Assembly (NCBI RefSeq): GCF_015552075.1
Contig: NZ_JADNDZ010000087.1
Coordinates: 1-57,895, forward strand
Length of the DNA stretch: 57,895 nt
Reading direction: 5' to 3'
Source: Collinsella aerofaciens
GTDB lineage: Bacteria > Actinomycetota > Coriobacteriia > Coriobacteriales > Coriobacteriaceae
Positions 9,409 through 17,898 of this stretch are shown here, one piece after another. The first letter of the stretch is position 1. Each line of letters starts with the position of its first letter. Under the pieces are notes generated by a model. It worked only from the letters and a program-made list of their open reading frames with translations. It was not told where the DNA came from and made no database searches. The translations under genes and the position numbers were made by a program.

Positions 9409-10089
9409 ATGCGGGTTTTGATCACGGGCGCTTCGGGCGGTATCGGAGCCGCGTGCGTGCAGCGCTTTTTGGACGAGGGCCACGAGGTCGTGGGTTTTGA
9501 TCTACTGCCGGCGGCGATCGAACACGAGCGCTACCGCCATCTGATCGTTGATGTCCGCGAGCCGGACTCGTTTCCAGGCGACCTTGAACCCCAGGTAATC
9601 GTGAACGTTGCCGGTACGCAGGATTCGGCCGACGATATTGCTGCCAACCTGCGTGGCACCATCAACGTGACCGAGCACTACGCCTTTGTGGGGGAGGGGC
9701 TTGCCGCCAAGCCGACACTGGCTATCAAATCCGTGGTCAATGTGGGGTCGGCGAGCGGACATACGGGATCGGAGTTTCCCGCCTATGCTGCCAGCAAGGG
9801 CGGCGTTATCGCCTACACCAAGAACCTTGCAAACCGCCTGGCACCGCAGGCCATCGCCAACAGTGTGGACCCGGGCGGCGTTATCACGCCGCTCAACCGT
9901 TGCGTGATGGAAGACGAACACCTGTGGAACCAGATTATGGAGCTCACGCCGCTTAAACGCTGGGCCACCGCCCAAGAGATCGCCGAGTGGATCTACTTTG
10001 TGGGCGTGACCAACCGGTTTATGACCGGGCAGAGCCTGCTGATCGATGGCGGCGAGGCCGGCCGCACACAATTTATTTGGCCCGAATAG
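9409..10089 (+). CDS. SDR family NAD(P)-dependent oxidoreductase
   Basis: 226-residue short-chain dehydrogenase. TGASGGIG at 6-13 is the cofactor-binding loop, NVAG is at about 64-67, a catalytic serine lies in the NVGSAS segment, and YAASKGG supplies the Tyr and Lys of the active site. DPGGVITPL and a final IDGG segment complete the pattern. It resembles 3-oxoacyl-ACP reductase-like SDRs, but the substrate cannot be told. It follows the VUT transporter by nine bases with AAGGAG overlapping that gap, so it belongs to the same operon, and a strong terminator closes the unit. Confidence 0.87.
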   Translation: MRVLITGASGGIGAACVQRFLDEGHEVVGFDLLPAAIEHERYRHLIVDVREPDSFPGDLEPQVIVNVAGTQDSADDIAANLRGTINVTEHYAFVGEGLAAKPTLAIKSVVNVGSASGHTGSEFPAYAASKGGVIAYTKNLANRLAPQAIANSVDPGGVITPLNRCVMEDEHLWNQIMELTPLKRWATAQEIAEWIYFVGVTNRFMTGQSLLIDGGEAGRTQFIWPE

Positions 10090-10090
10090 G

Positions 10091-10126
10091 AAACGCGCCC
10101 GATGGAAAGCCGTCGGGCGCGTTTTT
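10091..10126 (+). terminator. Intrinsic terminator after the SDR gene
   Basis: AAACGCGCCCGA (10091-10102) pairs perfectly with TCGGGCGCGTTT (10113-10124) across a 10-base loop and ends in five T. It lies one base after the SDR stop and, read on the other strand, could also serve the convergent ung gene. Confidence 0.9.
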
Positions 10127-10139
10127 GATGTATCGATTT

Positions 10140-10865
10140 TTAGCTGAGGCAAGTCCAGTTGACGGGGGTCGAGCCGTGCTGTTCGAGTAGCCGATTGGCA
10201 GCGGAGAAGGGGCGCGACCCCATAAAAGCGGGGAGTTCTGCCGTGGCACGGTTGGCCGAAAGCGGCGAGGGGTGCGTAGAGGCCAGGCAGAACTTGCCGG
10301 TTGCCTTGCCCGCGCCGATTGCAGCGAGCTTGCCTTCGACCATCTGCTGGGCAAAGCGGCCCCATGCCAAAAAGACGACCGGCTGGGGCAGCTGGCAGCA
10401 GCGTTCGATAACGTAGTCGGTGAGCGTGCTCCAGCCCAGCTTGGCGTGCGAGTTCGCGGCATGCTCGCGCACGGTGAGCGTAGTGTTGAGGAGCAGGATG
10501 CCCTGTTGTGCCCATGGGGTTAGGTCTCCCGTGGCGGGAATGGGGCAGCCTAAATCGGCTTTGAGCTCCTTATAGATGTTGCGCAGGCTCGGCGGCAACT
10601 TGGTTTGCGTCGCGGGGACCGAGAACGACAGCCCCATTGCCTGGTTAGGTCCGTGATAGGGGTCTTGACCCAAGATGACAACCTTGACCTGGTCGGCCGG
10701 CGTGTAGGCGAGGGCATTGAGGATGTCGTCTTGTGCCGGGTAGATGGTTTGCTCGGCACGCAAAAGGGCGATGCGCTCGAGCAGCTGGTTCGTAGTGTCA
10801 CGTACCGGCTGCGGCGCATCGCCCAACCAAGTTGCTATGTTGTGGTCGCGGGTTGCGGTGTCCAT
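10140..10865 (-). CDS. ung: Uracil-DNA glycosylase
   Basis: 241-residue family 1 uracil-DNA glycosylase that excises uracil from DNA to start base excision repair. GQDPYHGPNQAMGLSFSVP near residues 85-103 is the family signature with the catalytic Asp and the uracil-stacking residues, and HPSPLSA near 212-218 is the DNA-intercalating motif. Length is typical. The start is the ATG at 10865 after AAAGGAG. A TACAAT -10 box on the minus strand (10906-10901) is followed at once by a TAGATGC/GCATCTA inverted repeat, a likely control site. Confidence 0.95.
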   Translation of the reverse strand: MDTATRDHNIATWLGDAPQPVRDTTNQLLERIALLRAEQTIYPAQDDILNALAYTPADQVKVVILGQDPYHGPNQAMGLSFSVPATQTKLPPSLRNIYKELKADLGCPIPATGDLTPWAQQGILLLNTTLTVREHAANSHAKLGWSTLTDYVIERCCQLPQPVVFLAWGRFAQQMVEGKLAAIGAGKATGKFCLASTHPSPLSANRATAELPAFMGSRPFSAANRLLEQHGSTPVNWTCLS

Positions 10866-10880
10866 GGGGCTCCTTTATGG

Positions 10881-10906
10881 TAGATGCTCTGTTGGCATCT
10901 ATTGTA
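10881..10906 (-). promoter_or_regulatory. ung promoter -10 and adjoining inverted repeat
   Basis: On the minus strand TACAAT (10906-10901) abuts arms TAGATGC and GCATCTA (10881-10887, 10895-10901) with a seven-base spacer. The repeat would cover the transcription start or form a leader hairpin. Confidence 0.45.
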
Positions 10907-10953
10907 AAGGCGCACCGGTTGCCTTTATGACACGGCTGTATGAAGAACGGGGT

Positions 10954-11856
10954 CTACGAGACGCGCTCGGGCGCTCCTGCCATACGGGCCTGTCCATGTG
11001 CACGGAGGTGCGGAAGCTCGACGGTTGCCACCATGACGCCGGTGAGGATGAGGGTGGCGCCAAAGAAGGCGATGGGGTTCAGGACCTCGCCGACCAGGAA
11101 GAACGAAAAGACGGCAGAGCAGACCGGCTCGAGCGAGAAAGCGAAGCCGGTGGTCTCGGCAGGCACGTGGGGCTGCACGAGCGTTTGGGTGATAAAGCCA
11201 TAGGCAGAGCAGATGAGTGCGAGCGCGACGACAACGACAATCTCGCTCGGCGTGCCGGGAAGCGTGAAACCGCCAAAGGTGAATGCGGCGATACCCGAGA
11301 ATAAGCCGCCGAAGCCCAGCTGCCAAACGCCCAGGGCCAGCGGGTCGACATCTTCGACAAAGCGCTTCGCCACAATGATATGGCCGGCATAGACAAAAGC
11401 GGAGAGCAGCATGATGAGCGCGCCCGGGTTCAGGCTGGTGAAGTCGGCGCCCGAGAGCAGCAACATACCGCAGGTGACGATGGCGGTGCCGACGAGCACT
11501 TTGCGCTCGGGGGCACGACGCAGCAGGGCGGCGTTGGCAAACGGCACGATCACGACCGTCAGGCTCTGCAAAAAGCCGGCGGTGGAGGCGGAGGTGAGGC
11601 TGGAGCCCAGGCACATGCAGGTGAGTTCGGTTGCCATAATGGCGCCGATGATGGCAGCGCGGACCATAAGGTCGCGGTTGATGCGGAAAGCGCGCTTGTG
11701 GAAGAGCAGCAGGCAAGCCACAAAGGCGATGATGCAGCGCAGCGCAACGATGCTCGTGGCGTTCATACTGTCCATGCCGATCTTCATGAGGGGGTACGAA
11801 AAGCCCCATGCGACGGGAACGGAAAATGAGAGCGCGATTGGTTTTTTGCGATCCAT
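10954..11856 (-). CDS. EamA family (DMT superfamily) transporter
   Basis: 300-residue, ten-helix DMT exporter with two EamA repeats. Internal features include LMKIGMDSMNATSIVALRCI in the first half and PVCSAVFSFFLVGEVLNPIAF in the second, the conserved end of an EamA repeat. The start is the ATG at 11856 after AAAAGGAG. It is transcribed divergently from a LysR gene, the common layout for a regulator controlling a metabolite exporter. The same layout occurs again at 50924-52811. Substrate unknown. Confidence 0.86.
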   Translation of the reverse strand: MDRKKPIALSFSVPVAWGFSYPLMKIGMDSMNATSIVALRCIIAFVACLLLFHKRAFRINRDLMVRAAIIGAIMATELTCMCLGSSLTSASTAGFLQSLTVVIVPFANAALLRRAPERKVLVGTAIVTCGMLLLSGADFTSLNPGALIMLLSAFVYAGHIIVAKRFVEDVDPLALGVWQLGFGGLFSGIAAFTFGGFTLPGTPSEIVVVVALALICSAYGFITQTLVQPHVPAETTGFAFSLEPVCSAVFSFFLVGEVLNPIAFFGATLILTGVMVATVELPHLRAHGQARMAGAPERVS

Positions 11857-11953
11857 GGGACTCCTTTTGTTACAGAACGGTTTCGTAAAAAGGATTCTGC
11901 TCCCAGATGTGGATGTAGTAAAGCGAATGTATCTTCAGTATGATTAAGAAATG

Positions 11954-11966
11954 CTAATGTCATTAG
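11954..11966. promoter_or_regulatory. Candidate LysR operator between DMT and LysR genes
   Basis: CTAATG-T-CATTAG is a perfect 13-base palindrome in the shared intergenic region, 49 bases before the lysR start. Position and symmetry fit a LysR binding site; assignment is inferred. Confidence 0.4.
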
Positions 11967-12014
11967 GAAAAGCGCTGGCAAAACGTTTTACGGCTGCATT
12001 GATGTGGAGGCACG

Positions 12015-12881
12015 ATGGCATCGCGGTATCAGATTGTTTGTATGGTGGTCGATTGCGGCAGTCTGAAACGTGCAGCGGACGAGTTGGGCTATACGCAAAG
12101 TGCGGTGAGCCAGGCCGTCAAGGCGCTCGAGCGCGAGCTGGGCACCACGCTTATCGAGCGCGGAAAGCAGGGCGTTTCGCTTACGCGCGATGGCAAGCAG
12201 TATCTGCCGTACCTGCGCCAGATTGTGACCGCCGAGGCCGAGCTCGAGGGCAAGCGCCAGGAGCTGCTGGGGCTTTCGTCGACCGATATTCGCATCGCGA
12301 CGTTTACCAACGTGAGCCGTACCGTGCTGCCGCGTGTGATCCGCGACTTTGGTACGCTGCACCCGGGCGTACGCTTTACCCTCAAGCAGGGCGATTACAC
12401 GCGCAACGCTCAGTGGGTGCACGACGGCGTGGTGGATTTTTGCTTTACGGCGCGCGGGTTTACCGCAGGCCTCGAGAAGCGCGTGGTCTATCACGATGAG
12501 TTGGTGGCGCTGCTGCCGGCTGCGCATCCGCTGGCGGCAAAGGAAAAGGTGACGCTCGCCGACCTGGCGTCCGAGCCCTTTGTGCTGCTGGATGAGGGCG
12601 AACAGAGCCTGGTGCTCGATGCATTTGCGACACATGGGCTGTCGCCGCACGTGACGAGTGAGGTGACTGACGACTACACCATCATGGCGATGGTGGAGGA
12701 GGGCCTAGGCGTGAGCATGCTCTACCGTCGTACTGTGGAGGGCATGCGAGCCGATATTCGTGTGCGACCCATCGTGCATGCTCCCTCGCGCGACGTAGTG
12801 GCAGCTTGGCGCAGCTGGGATACCATGCCTATCGCCACGAGGCGCTTTATCGACTATATGAGCTCGCATATTGTCAATTAA
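12015..12881 (+). CDS. LysR family transcriptional regulator
   Basis: 288-residue LysR-type regulator. The N-terminal winged helix (residues 2-60) includes SLKRAADELGYTQSAVSQAV, and a substrate-binding domain runs from about 90 to 288. The C-terminal part contains TDDYTIMAMVEEGLGVSMLY, nearly the same as in the LysR protein at 51954, so the two are paralogues that each face a DMT exporter. The start follows GTGGAGG. It probably controls the divergent DMT gene in response to a small effector that is not known. Confidence 0.9.
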   Translation: MASRYQIVCMVVDCGSLKRAADELGYTQSAVSQAVKALERELGTTLIERGKQGVSLTRDGKQYLPYLRQIVTAEAELEGKRQELLGLSSTDIRIATFTNVSRTVLPRVIRDFGTLHPGVRFTLKQGDYTRNAQWVHDGVVDFCFTARGFTAGLEKRVVYHDELVALLPAAHPLAAKEKVTLADLASEPFVLLDEGEQSLVLDAFATHGLSPHVTSEVTDDYTIMAMVEEGLGVSMLYRRTVEGMRADIRVRPIVHAPSRDVVAAWRSWDTMPIATRRFIDYMSSHIVN

Positions 12882-12908
12882 TGACTGGCGTGGCGTTGAG
12901 TGCGGTGT

Positions 12909-14291
12909 CTAGCGGGCTGTCGCTTTGGCTTGGGTGGCGCGATAGGTGCGTGCCGGGTGGCAAAGTAGTACCGCCACGACCATAAAGAACGCCGTGGTGC
13001 CCAGGCTGATGGGGTAGACCATCATGATGTTCGCAAAGGTGCGGAAGTGCGGGAACACGCAGAACACCCAATAGAAGCGGATGCCGCAGACGCAGATCAT
13101 GGTGATGAGGGCGGGCGTGAGCGAGATACCAAAGCCGCGTAGGTAGCCGGACATGTTTTCGTAGAACATGCTAAAGGCGTACGCCGGGAAGATCGAACAC
13201 ACGCGGATATAGCCGATCGAGACGATGTTGGGATCGCTGTTGAACAGCGACAAGATCTCGCGCCCCAGGCCGACAATAACGATGATCGTGGTGAGTGCAA
13301 CGATACCGCCTTCGACCAGGCAGACCTTGAGCGTTTTGGTGCAGCGGTCGATCTGGCGGGCACCGTGGTTTTGTCCCACAAAGGTGGTGCAAGCCTGGCT
13401 AAAGCTGTTGAGCAGGTTGTAGCATACGTACTCCAAGCTCATAGCGGCGCTCGATGCCGCCATGACCTCGGTGCCCAGGCTGTTGATAGCAGACTGGATG
13501 ATGATGTTGGCGACGGCAAAGACGGCGCTCTGGATGCCGGCGGGCAGGCCGATCTTGACGATGCGCTTGAGGGCGACGGGGTCGATAGCCAGGTCGCGCG
13601 GGGTGACGCGGACGACGGAGTCGGTCTTGAGCAGGCGGATAAAGAGCGTAGCGGCGCTGACGGTGTAGGCGATGGCGGTGGCGATGGCGACGCCCGCGAC
13701 GCCCCAGTGGAGTACGGGGACAAAGATGAGGTCCAGGCCAATGTTGAGGACGGTGGACACGGCAAGCGCCTGCAGCGGCATGCGGGTGATGCCGACGGAG
13801 CGGAAGATCGCGGCCTCAAAGTTGTAAAGCAAGATCGAGGGCATGCTGAGCAAAAAGACGCGTAGGTAGAGCGAAGCGAGCGGCATGGTTTCGGCGGGAA
13901 CGTTGAGCGCGGCGAGCATGGGCTCGGCAAAGATCTCGCCCAGTGCGATGACGACAAAGCCCACAAGTGCCATAAGAATCGAGGTGTGGACGGCGCGTTT
14001 GACCATGTTCTGATCGTTGCGGCCGATAGCGTTGGCGATGACCACGTTGGAGCCAAGCGACATGCCAATAAACAGGTTGAGCATAAGACTGGTAAGCGGA
14101 ACATTGGAGCCGACCGCCGCCATGGCGAGGGTTCCCTGGTCGCCCGAGAAGTTACCGATGATGACCGTGGCGATGAGGTTCGACAGTTGCTCCAAGATGC
14201 TCGTGGCGGCCACAGGGAAGGCGAACAGGGGAACATTGCGCCACAGCGATCCGGTGGTCATGTCAATGTGCTTAGATACGGTGTCAGCCAT
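12909..14291 (-). CDS. MATE family efflux transporter
   Basis: 460-residue multidrug and toxin extrusion protein with about twelve hydrophobic helices in two homologous halves. It opens with a short soluble stretch and then LWRNVPLFAFPVAATSILEQ. The second half contains a QNHGARQIDR segment, the MATE loop, and the C-terminus carries an extended tail rich in Thr and Ala. It would expel cationic compounds using a Na+ or H+ gradient. It converges on the LysR gene, 27 bases from its stop. Substrate range cannot be predicted. Confidence 0.9.
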   Translation of the reverse strand: MADTVSKHIDMTTGSLWRNVPLFAFPVAATSILEQLSNLIATVIIGNFSGDQGTLAMAAVGSNVPLTSLMLNLFIGMSLGSNVVIANAIGRNDQNMVKRAVHTSILMALVGFVVIALGEIFAEPMLAALNVPAETMPLASLYLRVFLLSMPSILLYNFEAAIFRSVGITRMPLQALAVSTVLNIGLDLIFVPVLHWGVAGVAIATAIAYTVSAATLFIRLLKTDSVVRVTPRDLAIDPVALKRIVKIGLPAGIQSAVFAVANIIIQSAINSLGTEVMAASSAAMSLEYVCYNLLNSFSQACTTFVGQNHGARQIDRCTKTLKVCLVEGGIVALTTIIVIVGLGREILSLFNSDPNIVSIGYIRVCSIFPAYAFSMFYENMSGYLRGFGISLTPALITMICVCGIRFYWVFCVFPHFRTFANIMMVYPISLGTTAFFMVVAVLLCHPARTYRATQAKATAR

Positions 14292-14352
14292 ACGCTCTCA
14301 ATCTCTAACATGCTCTTTTGTGCTTATTTGCGCAGACGATGATACTCCTAAT

Positions 14353-14416
14353 CGCCTAGTCATTGGGGACGTTCTAAAACGATTACTCATTCAAGAACGT
14401 CCCCAATGACTAGGCG
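14353..14416. repeat. Perfect 23-base inverted repeat (long intergenic hairpin)
   Basis: Arms 14353-14375 and 14394-14416 are perfect reverse complements separated by 18 bases. Each arm carries the CATTGGGGACGTTCT block or its complement. No T run follows and the neighbouring genes diverge, so it is not a simple terminator. It looks like a REP-type element related to other GGGAC-bearing hairpins in the window. Confidence 0.8.
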
Positions 14417-14469
14417 GGGAAGGCGTGCGACAATGGTGGGCGTTGTGTTGTTCGCGCTAAGGAGTTGCC

Positions 14470-15285
14470 ATGTTGTTGTGTCCCGTTTGCCATGAGCCGC
14501 TGGTGGATGACGAACGCGGTGCTGCATGCGCGGGCGGACACCGGTTTGACCGTGCGCGCGAGGGCTATCTATATCTATTGCGCTCGTCCAAGAGCGGCGA
14601 CTCCATGGGCGATCCCAAGTCACAGGCGCGCAGCCGTCGTGACTTTCTGAACCGTGGATACTACGCGCCGTTGCGCGATGCGATGGTCGAGCTGGTGCGC
14701 GAGCGGGTGTCTGGACGTGCTGCGTCTACGAGCGGTCCCATGACGCTGCTCGATATTTGCTGCGGCGAGGGCTATTACACCAGCGCCATGGGCGCGGTGC
14801 CGGGCGTGGATGCTTACGGTTTCGACCTGGGCAAAGAGATGGTGCGCCTTGCCGCCAAGCGCGACGATGCGACCTATTTCGTAGCCAACATGAAGGACAT
14901 CCCTGTGGCCGATGGCGCCTTCGATATGGTGACCGAGCTCTTCGCTCCCTTTAACGAGCGCGAGTTTGCCCGCGTGCTGGCGCCGGAGGGCTCGCTCTAC
15001 ACCGTGGTGCCGGGTGCCCGTCATCTGTTTGGGCTTAAGGAAGTGCTCTACGATACGCCGTACCTTAACGACGAGAAGCTGCCGAAGACTACCGAGCTCG
15101 AGTTGGTCGGAACGCAGCGGGTATCTGCGAATATTACGCTCCAGACCCAGGCCGACATCGAGGCGGTGTTCCAGATGACGCCGTACTACTACCGCACGCG
15201 CCCTGCCGACAAAGAGCGCTTGGCAAACCTGGATACCCTTCAAACCGACATCGACTTCATCATCGCCGAGTACCGCCACAGCTAA
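14470..15285 (+). CDS. Putative 23S rRNA (guanine-N1)-methyltransferase, RlmA family
   Basis: 271-residue enzyme. A zinc ribbon at the N-terminus uses C4, C7, C20 and H24, and is followed by the RlmA-type linker (GDPKSQARSRRDFLNRGYY) and a class I methyltransferase domain with LLDICCGEGYYTS near residues 95-107. RlmA(I) methylates G745 and RlmA(II) G748 of 23S rRNA; this protein matches the family, but the target base cannot be told. In Gram-positives RlmA(II) affects susceptibility to tylosin-type macrolides. The start follows AAGGAG. It is probably a single-gene unit. Confidence 0.85.
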   Translation: MLLCPVCHEPLVDDERGAACAGGHRFDRAREGYLYLLRSSKSGDSMGDPKSQARSRRDFLNRGYYAPLRDAMVELVRERVSGRAASTSGPMTLLDICCGEGYYTSAMGAVPGVDAYGFDLGKEMVRLAAKRDDATYFVANMKDIPVADGAFDMVTELFAPFNEREFARVLAPEGSLYTVVPGARHLFGLKEVLYDTPYLNDEKLPKTTELELVGTQRVSANITLQTQADIEAVFQMTPYYYRTRPADKERLANLDTLQTDIDFIIAEYRHS

Positions 15286-15286
15286 C

Positions 15287-15323
15287 AACCTGCCAAAAAG
15301 GGACAGGTTTGTTTTGGTAGGTT
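15287..15323. repeat. GGGACAGG-loop hairpin, copy 1
   Basis: Arms AACCTGCCAAAA (15287-15298) and TTTTGGTAGGTT (15312-15323), with one G-U pair, enclose the 13-base loop AGGGACAGGTTTG. A second copy with 12 of 13 loop bases the same stands at 35837-35871. It starts just after the rlmA stop. Confidence 0.7.
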
Positions 15324-15339
15324 TTGTCTGGGCAAACGT

Positions 15340-15377
15340 AAAGGGCCGACCGCGGAGATGCGCGATCGGCCCTTTTT
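15340..15377 (+). terminator. Intrinsic terminator after the RlmA-type gene
   Basis: AAAGGGCCGA (15340-15349) pairs with TCGGCCCTTT (15366-15375) and continues into a T run. It sits between convergent genes and may act both ways. Confidence 0.8.
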
Positions 15378-15413
15378 AGTTGCTTGGCTGCAGAGGTTAT
15401 GAGAAGCGAGCGC

Positions 15414-15815
15414 TTACAGGCGGTCCTTGTTCTCGGCCTTAACGGCGTGTGCCTGCTGAACAAAGAACAGGTCGTAGACCACGATGACAAAGGCGACGAT
15501 ATTGACGGAGCTGCCGCCGAGCGCGGGAAGCGTGAGCGCGGCCTGCGCAATCGTGGCGATTGCGGCAACGATGCCGAGCTTAAACGCACCATCCACCTGC
15601 GAAGGCTTGTTGGCGCCCTTGATGCCCGCAACGCCCGCGGCGAGATCGATGAGGCCCTTGGCGACCAGCACGACCGCGGCGAGCATGGCGTTCGACCCGT
15701 ACGTGGAATCGAGGTTGCCGGTCGCGATGCCGACGCCGGCGATGACGAGGCTGGCGATGCCCAAAACAAAGTAGACGAGGGCAAGGATTTTGAGAGTCTT
15801 GCGAGCGGAACTCAT
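15414..15815 (-). CDS. Small four-TM membrane protein, function unknown
   Basis: 133-residue hydrophobic protein with four predicted membrane helices (about residues 7-30, 43-65, 78-98 and 103-120) and short charged ends. I do not recognise a named family; the arrangement resembles small conserved integral membrane proteins of Actinobacteria. I chose the ATG at 15815 rather than the upstream 15884, because GAAAGGA stands just before it and the shorter product begins with a normal membrane N-terminus. It converges with the RlmA gene. Confidence 0.65.
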   Translation of the reverse strand: MSSARKTLKILALVYFVLGIASLVIAGVGIATGNLDSTYGSNAMLAAVVLVAKGLIDLAAGVAGIKGANKPSQVDGAFKLGIVAAIATIAQAALTLPALGGSSVNIVAFVIVVYDLFFVQQAHAVKAENKDRL

Positions 15816-16048
15816 GGCTGGTCCTTTCGATACGAGTACGTCAATCTGACGTACCCCATGTGCTGCACATATGGTGAAGCACATTGTAGTTCAACGCGGC
15901 GATGCATGCGCCTGAAAGCGCTTTGACCCCGCGCAGCCCACCCCAACCTTTCAAAAAGGAAAGCTGGACGTAAGCCAAATCGATGGCAGCCCATGTGCGG
16001 CGCTGCGATGATGAGGCCGTAACAAGGAGCTGGTCTCAAGGAGGAGTC

Positions 16049-16192
16049 ATGATGTACGGAGCAGGGCAAGTGCGTGAGCCGCGGTCGTTGGGAAGGCGCA
16101 TGGGTGATTCTGTGATCGCTGCCGTGTGCACGGGATTGATGGCGGTGCTTTGCATTGGGATGCTGTGGGCCATGTCGCATGTGGGACAATAG
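16049..16192 (+). CDS. Small single-TM protein, 47 residues
   Basis: Predicted small membrane protein. Residues 1-19 are basic (GQVREPRSLGRRMG) and residues 20-44 form one hydrophobic helix. AAGGAGGAG stands immediately before the ATG at 16049, one of the strongest ribosome binding sites in the area, and a second ATG follows directly. No family is recognised. It is transcribed toward the RsmJ-type gene, 63 bases away, and may share its transcript. Confidence 0.55.
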   Translation: MMYGAGQVREPRSLGRRMGDSVIAAVCTGLMAVLCIGMLWAMSHVGQ

Positions 16193-16255
16193 CGGACGGT
16201 TGGGTGCTGGCATGAACGGCGCTCACGTATTCGTTTAGCTTGTTAAGGAGTACCC

Positions 16256-16960
16256 ATGGGTGTCGTCGATCCCTTTTCTGTTGCTCGGGCCGCGGGGCTT
16301 GAGCTGACCTGGAAGTCCGAGGGCCTCACGCTCACCGACGGCACGATGGAGCTGCGTGCCGATTTTGACCGCATGCTTCCGCGGCTCAAGCAGGGCCGTC
16401 TGCAGCAAGAGCTGTTGGTAAAGGCTGCGCGCGCAAAAGGCATCGAGTGCCCATGGGCGATTGATGCCACGGCAGGCTTTGGCGAGGATTCGCTGCTGTT
16501 GGCGGCCGCGGGCTTTACCGTCGATCTGTATGAGCAGGATTGCGTGATCGCGGCGCTCCTCAAGGATGCTTTGAATCGCGCGGCAGATGATCCGGCGCTT
16601 GCGGCTGCCGTGGCGCGCATGCGCTTACATGCGGGCGAGGACAGCATTGCTGGCCTTCGCCATACAGCTGAGCTGATCGGGCAGGGCGAGCTTGCCGCTC
16701 CCGACGTGGTGTATCTGGACCCCATGTTTCCCGAGCGCACCAAAAGCGCGGCGGTGAAAAAGAAGTTCCAACTCTTGCATCATCTGGAACAGCCGTGCGC
16801 CGATGAGGAGACGCTGGTCGAAGCTGCGCTTGCCGTGCACCCGCGCAAGGTCGTTATCAAACGACCGGTGAAGGGGCCACTGCTTGCCGGCGTTAAGCCG
16901 AGCTATCAGCTTGCGGGCAAGGCCGTCCGCTACGATGTTTTGGTGCCGCCGCGCCCGTAG
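16256..16960 (+). CDS. rsmJ: Putative 16S rRNA (guanine-N2)-methyltransferase, RsmJ family
   Basis: 234-residue class I methyltransferase. DATAGFGEDSLLLAAAGF near residues 69-86 is the SAM-binding motif I, and VVYLDPMFPER near 152-162 is the catalytic DPPF-like motif, read as DPMF in RsmJ proteins. RsmJ methylates G1516 of 16S rRNA in E. coli. Length is close to the 250 of E. coli RsmJ. The start follows AAGGAG. The C-terminal VVIKRPVKGP segment is also typical. Confidence 0.85.
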   Translation: MGVVDPFSVARAAGLELTWKSEGLTLTDGTMELRADFDRMLPRLKQGRLQQELLVKAARAKGIECPWAIDATAGFGEDSLLLAAAGFTVDLYEQDCVIAALLKDALNRAADDPALAAAVARMRLHAGEDSIAGLRHTAELIGQGELAAPDVVYLDPMFPERTKSAAVKKKFQLLHHLEQPCADEETLVEAALAVHPRKVVIKRPVKGPLLAGVKPSYQLAGKAVRYDVLVPPRP

Positions 16961-17008
16961 CTTGCGTGCGATGGCTGGCGCTCCGTCAGTGTTGTGCCGA
17001 TGCGGGGT

Positions 17009-17305
17009 CTATTTCCAAGGGTGCGACGTCAGGTGCCAGCCGCCGCAGTATTCGCATTTGTAGCAGGCCAGCCCGCGGCGTCCGCGGTTTTCGCAGTCGG
17101 CCATAACGGCCTCGGCCTCGGCGCGCGTGTCGTAACGGTTTTTGCGCTCGCACGACTTGTAGCGCCAGGCTTCATCTCGCTCGGCATCCAGGGCGTCGCG
17201 GCGCTCATCCTCGCGCGCAAACAGGTCGCTCATATCGTCGCCGGTGGCAGCGCCCAAAAACTCGCTTTTGGCCTTTGACCAGGCGGCTCGCTTTTTGCTC
17301 CCCAT
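17009..17305 (-). CDS. Small zinc-ribbon-like hypothetical protein
   Basis: 98-residue basic protein. The N-terminus is rich in Lys and charged helices. The C-terminal third reads KNRYDTRAEAEAVMADCENR and then ACYKCEYCGGWHLTSHP, a C-x2-C and H-x3-H arrangement likely to bind zinc. I recognise the pattern from uncharacterised actinobacterial proteins but know no function. An in-frame TTG at 17326 would add seven residues but has no ribosome binding site. It diverges from the GNAT gene, and the 9-base inverted repeat at 17330-17361 lies between them. Confidence 0.65.
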   Translation of the reverse strand: MGSKKRAAWSKAKSEFLGAATGDDMSDLFAREDERRDALDAERDEAWRYKSCERKNRYDTRAEAEAVMADCENRGRRGLACYKCEYCGGWHLTSHPWK

Positions 17306-17329
17306 CTGCTTCGCGCCTCTCTCCAAACG

Positions 17330-17361
17330 TTGGTATCATTGCTCAATCAAAGTGATACCAA
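17330..17361. promoter_or_regulatory. Inverted repeat between divergent genes
   Basis: TTGGTATCA (17330-17338) and TGATACCAA (17353-17361) are perfect reverse complements, 14 bases apart, centred in the 77-base gap between the zinc-ribbon and GNAT genes. A shared operator is likely; no regulator can be named. Confidence 0.5.
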
Positions 17362-17382
17362 TAAACGTGAGGTCGCCGCGTG

Positions 17383-17871
17383 ATGATCAGAAAAACCCTC
17401 GATACCGACATTCCCGCCGTCATGGCTATCTATGACGCGGCCCGCGCCTTTATGCGCGCGCATGGCAACGCCACGCAGTGGCCCGAGGGCACGCCTTCTG
17501 CCGAGCAGCTGGCTGCCGATATTGCCGCTGGTGGCAGCTATGTGTGCGAAGTCGACGGCCGCGTGGTGGCGACGTTTGCCTTTTTACCGGGCCCGGACGA
17601 GTGCTATGACGTAATTGAGGACGGTCAATGGCGTAGCGACAATCCGTACGCCGTGCTGCACCGTGTGGCATCCGACGGCACCGTGCACGGTATCGCGGCT
17701 GCGATGTTTGCCTTTGCCAAGGAGCGTGCCGACCACCTGCGTATCGACACGCATCAGGATAACCTGCCCATGCAGGGTGCGAGTATTAAGGCGGGATTTG
17801 AGCGTGCCGGCGTCGTGTATGTGTCGGACGGTACGCCGCGTGTTGCGTTTGACTGGCTGCGCGAGGCGTAA
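17383..17871 (+). CDS. GNAT family N-acetyltransferase
   Basis: 162-residue acetyltransferase of the GNAT fold, transferring acetyl from acetyl-CoA to an unknown amine. It begins IRKTLDTDIPAVMAIYDAARAFM, the usual first strand and helix. The central strand is VCEVDGRVVATFAFLPG, and the acetyl-CoA-binding region (VHGIAAAMFAFAKERA) and a final DNLPMQGASIKAGFERAGV helix follow. A GTG one codon upstream (17380) is an alternative start; neither has a strong ribosome binding site. Confidence 0.8.
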   Translation: MIRKTLDTDIPAVMAIYDAARAFMRAHGNATQWPEGTPSAEQLAADIAAGGSYVCEVDGRVVATFAFLPGPDECYDVIEDGQWRSDNPYAVLHRVASDGTVHGIAAAMFAFAKERADHLRIDTHQDNLPMQGASIKAGFERAGVVYVSDGTPRVAFDWLREA

Positions 17872-17898
17872 GAGCGACGCCTCATATCAATAATTCAT

